Shown here: piece by piece, positions 23,973-28,959 of the stretch
Position numbering within the stretch: the first letter of the stretch is position 1
Layout of the letters: each line of letters opens with the position of its first letter
NCBI RefSeq assembly: GCF_014306095.1
Contig: NZ_JACRWC010000100.1
Span: 1 to 28,959 of the forward strand
Origin: Lentihominibacter faecis
GTDB taxonomy: Bacteria > Bacillota > Clostridia > Peptostreptococcales > Anaerovoracaceae
DNA length: 28,959 bases
Direction of reading: 5' to 3'
Position numbers and translations under genes: made by a program
The notes under the pieces: generated by a model
What the model saw: the letters and a program-made list of their open reading frames with translations, nothing else
What the model was told of the DNA's origin: nothing
Database searches by the model: none

Positions 23973-25238
23973 ATGTCAGATGCAACTTTGTCAGTGATCA
24001 TATTCGTTCTTGTAATGGTCGTGATCATATCCGAAAAAGTTCACCGAGCAGTTTGTGCTGTAGGCGGTGCAGTTCTTTTGATCATCTTAGGGGTGCTGGA
24101 CATAGGCACCGGAGTATCGTATATCGACTACAACACCATCGGGCTGCTGATCGGCATGATGATGTTTGTCGCAGTCGTAAAGCATTCCGGGATGTTTGAG
24201 TACCTGGCAGTAAAATCTGCAAAGGTCGCTAAGGGCGACCCGTGGAAGATGATGATCTTCTTTATCATTATCACAGCGGTCCTGTCGGGACTTCTGGATA
24301 ATGTAACCACGGTTCTTCTGGTAGGACCGATGACATTCGCGATCACGAAGGAAATGGATCTGAATCCTGTTCCTTATATCATGACGCAGATACTGGCGTC
24401 TAATATCGGCGGTACGGGCACGCTGATCGGTGACCCGCCAAACATCATGATCGGAAGTGCTACAGGTCTTACGTTTGGAGACTTCCTGGTAAACGATGGT
24501 CTTATCGTTATCGTGGTGCTGGCAGCAACTATCGCCGCATTCTACTTCATCTATGGCAAGAAGCTGAACGCAACACCGGAAGCTATGGCCAAGGTCATGG
24601 CGATGGATGAAAAATCCCTGATCCGTGACAAGAAGCTGCTGATCAAGAGCATTGTCATGATCGTTCTGATCGTAGCAGGATTTATGCTTCACAGCGTGCT
24701 GCACATGGAATCCTCCATCGTAGCACTGTCGGGAGCTGTTATCATGATGATCATCGGAAGACAGAACATTGAAGAAGTCGTTTCCGACGTAGAATGGCCG
24801 ACGATCATCTTCTTTACCGCATTGTTTATCGTAGTAGGCGGTATGGTGGAAACAGGCGTGATCGACAAGCTGGCTGACCTGATCATGGGTGTAACAGGCG
24901 GAAAACCTGTTATGACGATGATGATCATTCTGTGGGTATCGGCGATCCTGTCCTCTACACTGGACAATATCCCGTTCGTAGCAACGATGATTCCGCTGAT
25001 CACGGCTATGGGCAACGACGGTATGGATGTTATGCCTCTGTGGTGGGCGCTGTCACTTGGTGCATGCCTGGGCGGAAACGGAACACTGATCGGAGCTTCT
25101 GCAAACGTAGTACTGACTGGTATCAGTGCCAAGAACGGTCATCCGGTTACATACATGCAGTTCCTGAAGATCGGATTCCCGATGATGATCCTGTCCATAG
25201 CGATCTGCTCAGTATACATGCTGATCCGCTACGCATAG
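23973..25238 (+). CDS. ArsB/NhaD-type (SLC13-like, ion transporter superfamily) permease, copy 1
   Basis: Integral membrane protein of 421 residues with about 11-12 helices and the internal duplication of the IT superfamily. Key segments are LLDNVTTVLLVGPMTFAIT (first hairpin region, about 110-128), ASNIGGTGTLIGDPPNIMIG (about 143-162) and the matching second-repeat pieces STLDNIPFVATMIPLI (about 329-344) and LGGNGTLIGASANVVLTGIS. These D-N-x-x-F/T and G-T-L-I-G motifs place it with NhaD/ArsB/CitM-like Na+-coupled or H+-coupled carriers; the substrate (Na+/H+ exchange, a dicarboxylate or an oxyanion) cannot be told. There is no arsR or arsenate reductase nearby, so arsenite export is not supported. 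ATG 23973 is chosen over GTG 23964 because AGGGTG (23961-23966) is six bases from the ATG. A strong terminator follows. Confidence 0.85.
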   Translation: MSDATLSVIIFVLVMVVIISEKVHRAVCAVGGAVLLIILGVLDIGTGVSYIDYNTIGLLIGMMMFVAVVKHSGMFEYLAVKSAKVAKGDPWKMMIFFIIITAVLSGLLDNVTTVLLVGPMTFAITKEMDLNPVPYIMTQILASNIGGTGTLIGDPPNIMIGSATGLTFGDFLVNDGLIVIVVLAATIAAFYFIYGKKLNATPEAMAKVMAMDEKSLIRDKKLLIKSIVMIVLIVAGFMLHSVLHMESSIVALSGAVIMMIIGRQNIEEVVSDVEWPTIIFFTALFIVVGGMVETGVIDKLADLIMGVTGGKPVMTMMIILWVSAILSSTLDNIPFVATMIPLITAMGNDGMDVMPLWWALSLGACLGGNGTLIGASANVVLTGISAKNGHPVTYMQFLKIGFPMMILSIAICSVYMLIRYA

Positions 25239-25287
25239 AAATCATATAGATCGCAAGATCAAAATCATAGAACATACAACAACATAA

Positions 25288-25330
25288 CAGAAAAAAGCGA
25301 GGGCAGATATGCACTCGCTTTTTTCTGTTT
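25288..25330 (+). terminator. Rho-independent terminator between the two permease genes
   Basis: CAGAAAAAAGCGAG (25288-25301) pairs perfectly with CTCGCTTTTTTCTG (25314-25327), loop 12, followed by more T. The second permease is therefore a separate transcription unit. Confidence 0.9.
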
Positions 25331-25449
25331 TTTCTTAAAATTTACGAGGGATATTCTTTAATAAAAATTTAGTTGATTTTTTGCGTGTTTTGTATTAAAG
25401 TATCAAGGTAATTGGAAAATGGAATTCATGGGAAGAAAGGAATGAAAGA

Positions 25450-26715
25450 ATGTCTCACGCAACATTATCCGTGGTCGTATTCGTTCTGGTAATGATCGTA
25501 ATCATTTCAGAGAAAGTCCACAGAGCAGTCGTTGCCGTAGGAGGTGCGGTACTGCTCATTATTTTAGGAGTGCTTGATATCGAAACGGGTGTATCCTACA
25601 TCGATTACAACACCATTGGACTGCTGATCGGCATGATGCTGTTCGTAGCAGTTGTAAAACATTCGGGAATTTTTGAGTATCTGGCTGTCAAGTCGGCGAA
25701 GATCGCCAAGGGTGATCCCTGGAAGATGATGATCGTTTTCATTATCATCACCGCCTTGCTGTCGGCTCTGCTGGATAACGTTACAACGGTACTTCTCGTT
25801 GGCCCGATGACATTTGCTATTACCAAGGCGATGGATCTCAATCCGGTGCCTTATATCATGACGCAGATCCTGGCATCCAATATCGGTGGTACGGCGACCC
25901 TGATCGGCGACCCTCCGAATATCATGATCGGAAGTGCAACCGGCCTGTCATTTGTAGACTTCCTGGTAAACGACGGTCTGATCGTTATCGTCGTAATGAT
26001 CGCAACGATTTTCGCCTTCAAGCTGATTTACAAAAAGAAGCTGATCGCAACGCCGGAAGCGATGAAGGCAGTTATGGATATGGATGAAAAGGCTTTGATC
26101 AAGGACAAAACTCTGCTGACGAAGAGTGTTGTCATGATCGTACTGATCGTAGCAGGCTTCTCCCTTCACGGTGTGCTTCATATGGAATCTTCCATCATCG
26201 CACTGACTGGAGCGGTGATCATGATCATCATAGGCAAACAGAATGTAGAAGGTATTGTAGAAGACGTAGAATGGCCGACGATTATCTTCTTTACCGCGCT
26301 GTTTATCGTAGTAGGCGGTATGGTAGAAACAGGTGTGATCGACAATCTGGCTGACATCATCATGAACGCAACAGGCGGTCAGGCTGTCCTGACGATGATG
26401 ATCATTCTGTGGGTATCCGCACTGCTGTCTGCAACACTGGACAATATTCCATTCGTAGCAACGATGATCCCACTGATCCACTCCATGGGTGAGAGCGGTA
26501 TGGACGTTATGCCTCTCTGGTGGGCACTGTCCCTGGGCGCATGTCTGGGCGGAAACGGAACTCTGATCGGTGCATCTGCGAATGTAGTGCTGTCCGGCAT
26601 CAGTGCAAGACATGGATATCCGATCACGTACGTACAGTTCCTCAAGATCGGATTCCCGATGATGATCCTGTCCGTAGCGATCTGCTCGGTATACATGCTT
26701 ATCCGTTACGTATAG
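25450..26715 (+). CDS. ArsB/NhaD-type permease, copy 2 (tandem paralogue)
   Basis: Protein of 421 residues, the same length as copy 1 and alignable without gaps as far as I can see by eye; most differences are conservative, for example MSHATLSVVVFVLVM against MSDATLSVIIFVLVM, and ASNIGGTATLIGDPPNIMIG against ASNIGGTGTLIGDPPNIMIG. The clearest blocks of difference lie in the cytosolic loop around 180-225 and in short loops. The motifs LLDNVTTVLLVGPM, ATLDNIPFVATMIPL and LGGNGTLIGASANVV are kept, so it should be functional. It has AAAGGA nine bases before ATG 25450, an AT-rich upstream region that probably holds its own promoter, and its own terminator. Separate control suggests the two copies serve different conditions or substrates; that is inference. 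Confidence 0.85.
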   Translation: MSHATLSVVVFVLVMIVIISEKVHRAVVAVGGAVLLIILGVLDIETGVSYIDYNTIGLLIGMMLFVAVVKHSGIFEYLAVKSAKIAKGDPWKMMIVFIIITALLSALLDNVTTVLLVGPMTFAITKAMDLNPVPYIMTQILASNIGGTATLIGDPPNIMIGSATGLSFVDFLVNDGLIVIVVMIATIFAFKLIYKKKLIATPEAMKAVMDMDEKALIKDKTLLTKSVVMIVLIVAGFSLHGVLHMESSIIALTGAVIMIIIGKQNVEGIVEDVEWPTIIFFTALFIVVGGMVETGVIDNLADIIMNATGGQAVLTMMIILWVSALLSATLDNIPFVATMIPLIHSMGESGMDVMPLWWALSLGACLGGNGTLIGASANVVLSGISARHGYPITYVQFLKIGFPMMILSVAICSVYMLIRYV

Positions 26716-26742
26716 AAACTGGAACGGAAATAAATGCATATG

Positions 26743-26778
26743 AAAAAATCCCGTACAATCAGCTTGTACGGGATTTTT
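26743..26778 (+). terminator. Rho-independent terminator after permease copy 2
   Basis: AAAAATCCCGTACAA, loop TCAGC, TTGTACGGGATTTTT: a perfect stem with flanking A and T runs, right arm 26764-26778. Confidence 0.92.
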
Positions 26779-26779
26779 A

Positions 26780-26826
26780 ATGCAAAGAAAAGAGCCGGGA
26801 AGGGGTGGTGCCCGGTTTTCCCGGCT
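26780..26826 (-). terminator. Terminator of the two-component operon
   Basis: AGCCGGGAA (26793-26801) and TTCCCGGCT (26818-26826) form a 9-bp stem. On the minus strand the hairpin is followed by CTCTTTTCTTTG, a U-rich tract, 11 bases downstream of the response regulator stop. Confidence 0.75.
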
Positions 26827-26836
26827 TTGGCCTTCG

Positions 26837-27556
26837 TTACTCGTCCTTTTTTGGCATCTGGTTAAATTTATAGCCTACACCGCGGACACTGACGATGTAG
26901 TTGGTATCATGATTTTTACGTTCCAGTTTTTTTCGCAGGGTGCTGATGTAGACCATGACAGTTTTTGTGTCGTTTTCCATGCAGGTGGTCTTCCAGACTG
27001 TTTCGAATATCTGTGCGGCGGGGAATACCTTGCGCGGATGCTGGATCAGCAGTTTGAGGATCTCAAACTCTTTTGAGGTCAGACTCACAGGCTCTCCGTC
27101 CAGAAACAGGTCGTGTGTATCAAAGTCGATTTTAAGCCCATCGTATTCGTACAGGCTGGCTTCCGCTTCAGCTGCTTTGCGGGCAAGGGAATTCTGGCGG
27201 CGCAGATGAGCCTTGATCCGTGCGATCAGTTCGCCGGGCATGAAAGGCTTGGTCATGTAATCGTCTCCGCCGGCAGAAAGCGCGATGATCTTATCGATTT
27301 CCTGGGTCTTGCAGCTGAGAAAGATGATCGGTGCATTGGAATGCTCCCGGATATCCAGTGAAAGTGCGGTCCCTTCTGTGTCCGGCAGCATGATGTCCAG
27401 GATGATAAGATCCGGGTTTTCTTTTTTCAGCAGATCCAGCGCTTCTTCTCCGGTATAAGCAGAGAACGGACGGAACTGTTCTTTGGTCAGATAGGAGCAG
27501 ACCAGCTTGTTGATCGCTTTTTCGTCGTCCACTACCAGTATTTTTTCTTTTGCCAT
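26837..27556 (-). CDS. OmpR/VanR-family response regulator
   Basis: Protein of 239 residues. The receiver domain (about 4-115) has the acidic pair D10-D11, the phospho-acceptor D54 in LIILDIMLPD, S81 and K103 in MTKPF. A charged linker (about 118-140) leads to the winged-helix DNA-binding domain (about 143-235) with SLTSKEFEILKLLIQHP, the recognition-helix segment KTVMVYISTLRKKLE and the wing IVSVRGVGYKF. On phosphorylation by the kinase it would dimerise and bind direct repeats at target promoters. The start ATG 27556 has AAGGAGGT on the minus strand inside the 3' end of the kinase gene, only two bases separating the kinase stop and this ATG. Targets are unknown; the convergent permease gene is not an obvious one. 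Confidence 0.95.
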   Translation of the reverse strand: MAKEKILVVDDEKAINKLVCSYLTKEQFRPFSAYTGEEALDLLKKENPDLIILDIMLPDTEGTALSLDIREHSNAPIIFLSCKTQEIDKIIALSAGGDDYMTKPFMPGELIARIKAHLRRQNSLARKAAEAEASLYEYDGLKIDFDTHDLFLDGEPVSLTSKEFEILKLLIQHPRKVFPAAQIFETVWKTTCMENDTKTVMVYISTLRKKLERKNHDTNYIVSVRGVGYKFNQMPKKDE

Positions 27557-27558
27557 GA

Positions 27559-28959
27559 TTAGACCTCCTTATAGAGCGGGATGATGAATGTAAACGTACT
27601 TCCTTCTCCAAATGTACTTTCTGCATAAATATCGCCCTGGTGGGCAAGCATGATCTCTTTGCAAAGGGTCAGCCCAAGGCCGCGGCCTTCGATTTGGGTA
27701 TGACCGTTTTTCTGGTTGTTCTCTGCCCGATAGAACTGATCGAACACATGGGCAAGCTGAGATTCACGGATCCCCATCCCTTTGTCTGATACCGACACGA
27801 TGAAGTTCTCGGCGGCGTCGTCTACTTTAAACGTGATGTGCATTTCCTTATGTGTATCGGAATATTTGATCGCGTTTGTGATCAGGTTGGAAAAAACCTG
27901 ATTGATGCGGTCAAGATCCAGTACAGCCCAGTAGTGAGACAGCGTGATCTCGTCGTAGTCAATGGAAATCTCAAATCCGGCAGCCCTGGCATCGCCTATG
28001 TTGCTGGTGATCAGAAGATCTGCGGCATCGGTTATGGTGCAAAGGGTAAAATCAAAGGTGAACTGATGAGTCTGCATCTTTGACAGCTGCCCCAGATCGT
28101 CCACCAGCTTTTTTAAGATCAAAGTCTTGGCGGTGATGATCTCCATCGCTTCGTGCTTTTCTTCCTTGCTGCTGATCGTTCCATCGCTGATCGCGGTCAG
28201 ATAACCGGCAATGGATGTGATCGGTGTCCGCAGCTCATGTGAAATATAGGAGAGGAGCATATTGCGGCTTTTTGTGGCTTCGATCTGATTCAGCTCGGCC
28301 GATTTGATCGAAGTGATATCACGGAAAGATCCTTCCAGAGCAATGGGTTCATTCGTCGTTTTTTTTCGTATGATAGTGCAGGTGAATTCCCCCCAGAAGG
28401 ATTCCCCGTTTTTATTAGTCATTTCTATGACGATGCGATCCCGTGCCGGGAATTTTGCAGTAAAAAGATCGCGGATCTCTTCTGCCTGCCTATAGCTTGT
28501 CAAAGTCTGGAACATGTTCGGATTGTCGTAAAACGCTGACTGTGGGTATCCTGTAACCTCCCGGATGGAAGGCGAGATATACTCGAAAGCTTCGTACGGC
28601 TGCAGTTTATAATAAAAGATAACATCCTTGGAGTTGTCGACAACCGTTCGGTAGAGGCTGCTGGCCAGGCTGCTTTCCTGCTGGGTGTATACGACATAGA
28701 TCACCAGGATACAGAAGTTGACCAGATTCGACATCAGGATCTCTGTAACGTAATAGCTGGACGTGACCGGTACTACTGTTTCCGCGATGGAAAATACCGA
28801 TTTGATCGCTCCCCATAAAAAGGGTTCTAAAAAATATGTTGGGGTGGCTCGCAGATAGCGAGTCATCTTTTTTAATGAAAAGAAAGCATTAGAAGCCAGA
28901 ATCCTGTAGAATAAAGCTGCGAAACAAATATCCAACAGAGAAAAGGAGGCAACTAATGC
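27559..28959 (-). CDS. PAS-domain sensor histidine kinase, probably 5'-truncated by the window edge
   Basis: The frame ends at 27559 and stays open to the last base of the window, so the true start may lie outside. Inside the window a TTG at 28935 and an internal ATG at 28866 are possible starts, but neither has a convincing ribosome binding site. Numbering from the TTG: hydrophobic segments near 1-20 and 66-84 (the latter a clear membrane helix), a PAS domain at about 95-215 with FEYISPSIREVTGY and FRDIT, the HisKA domain with H233 in SYISHELRTPITS, and the HATPase domain with the N box (NQVFSNLITNAIKYS), G1 SDKGMGI, F-x-x-FYRAE and G2 GRGLGLTLC. It autophosphorylates and passes phosphate to the regulator downstream, with which it forms one operon. 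The signal sensed is not evident. Confidence 0.85.
   Translation of the reverse strand, partial: ALVASFSLLDICFAALFYRILASNAFFSLKKMTRYLRATPTYFLEPFLWGAIKSVFSIAETVVPVTSSYYVTEILMSNLVNFCILVIYVVYTQQESSLASSLYRTVVDNSKDVIFYYKLQPYEAFEYISPSIREVTGYPQSAFYDNPNMFQTLTSYRQAEEIRDLFTAKFPARDRIVIEMTNKNGESFWGEFTCTIIRKKTTNEPIALEGSFRDITSIKSAELNQIEATKSRNMLLSYISHELRTPITSIAGYLTAISDGTISSKEEKHEAMEIITAKTLILKKLVDDLGQLSKMQTHQFTFDFTLCTITDAADLLITSNIGDARAAGFEISIDYDEITLSHYWAVLDLDRINQVFSNLITNAIKYSDTHKEMHITFKVDDAAENFIVSVSDKGMGIRESQLAHVFDQFYRAENNQKNGHTQIEGRGLGLTLCKEIMLAHQGDIYAESTFGEGSTFTFIIPLYKEV

Noticed and set aside
23973..25238. Arsenite efflux pump as a firm call
   Set aside because: The fold is ArsB/NhaD-like, but there is no arsR, arsC or arsA nearby and the superfamily has many substrates, so only the superfamily is stated.

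Overview
The window looks like a chromosomal segment of an anaerobic, low-to-mid GC Bacillota of class Clostridia. The signs are strong AGGAGG-type ribosome binding sites, Rho-independent terminators with U tracts, NADP-type glutamate dehydrogenase, O-acetylhomoserine sulfhydrylase plus CysK under an Rrf2 regulator, a clostridial-type MnmA, MgtE, and a VanR/OmpR-type two-component pair. Family or genus cannot be fixed from the sequence alone. I see no rRNA, tRNA, CRISPR array or complete mobile element.

Layout. 1-1500 is accessory and AT-rich: an orphan immunity-like protein, a short remnant of an integrative-element SNF2-type helicase gene, an intact Phd/YefM antitoxin and a RelE/ParE toxin wrecked by an internal deletion. 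1515-5400 holds a two-helix potassium channel and then a sulfur assimilation block: an Rrf2 regulator with an IscR-like Cys triad, a candidate operator shared by its own promoter and the next one, an 18-codon leader ORF ending in three Cys codons, O-acetylhomoserine sulfhydrylase, and cysteine synthase. 5516-8493 has a small HExxH metallopeptidase-family protein, then a PatB/MalY C-S lyase whose stop overlaps the start of mnmA (tRNA 2-thiolation). 8490-13052 is an operon of an ABC ATPase, a large coiled-coil FtsX-type permease and an acyl-ACP thioesterase. On the minus strand are an ABM-fold monooxygenase-like protein and gdhA.

15134-23584 is the most unusual part: four overlapping or closely spaced genes starting with a 1622-residue protein that joins an HD phosphohydrolase domain, a long helical-repeat region, a NadD-like nucleotidyltransferase domain, a GNAT-like region and a phosphoribosyltransferase-like C-terminus. 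It is followed by a malate/lactate-dehydrogenase-like NAD-binding protein, a double flavodoxin-like protein with a four-Cys motif, and MgtE. My inference is a nucleotide or redox-cofactor related module of unknown function that also includes Mg2+ transport.

23695-26715 has a small DUF3311-like membrane protein and two tandem, nearly identical-length ArsB/NhaD-type (SLC13-like) permeases. 26837 to the right edge is a minus-strand PAS histidine kinase (its 5' end appears to run off the window) and its response regulator.

Two candidates for undescribed biology are the Cys-Cys-Cys leader peptide with downstream hairpins ahead of the sulfhydrylase gene, and the giant HD/NadD-like/GNAT/PRTase-like fusion with its coupled redox-type partners.
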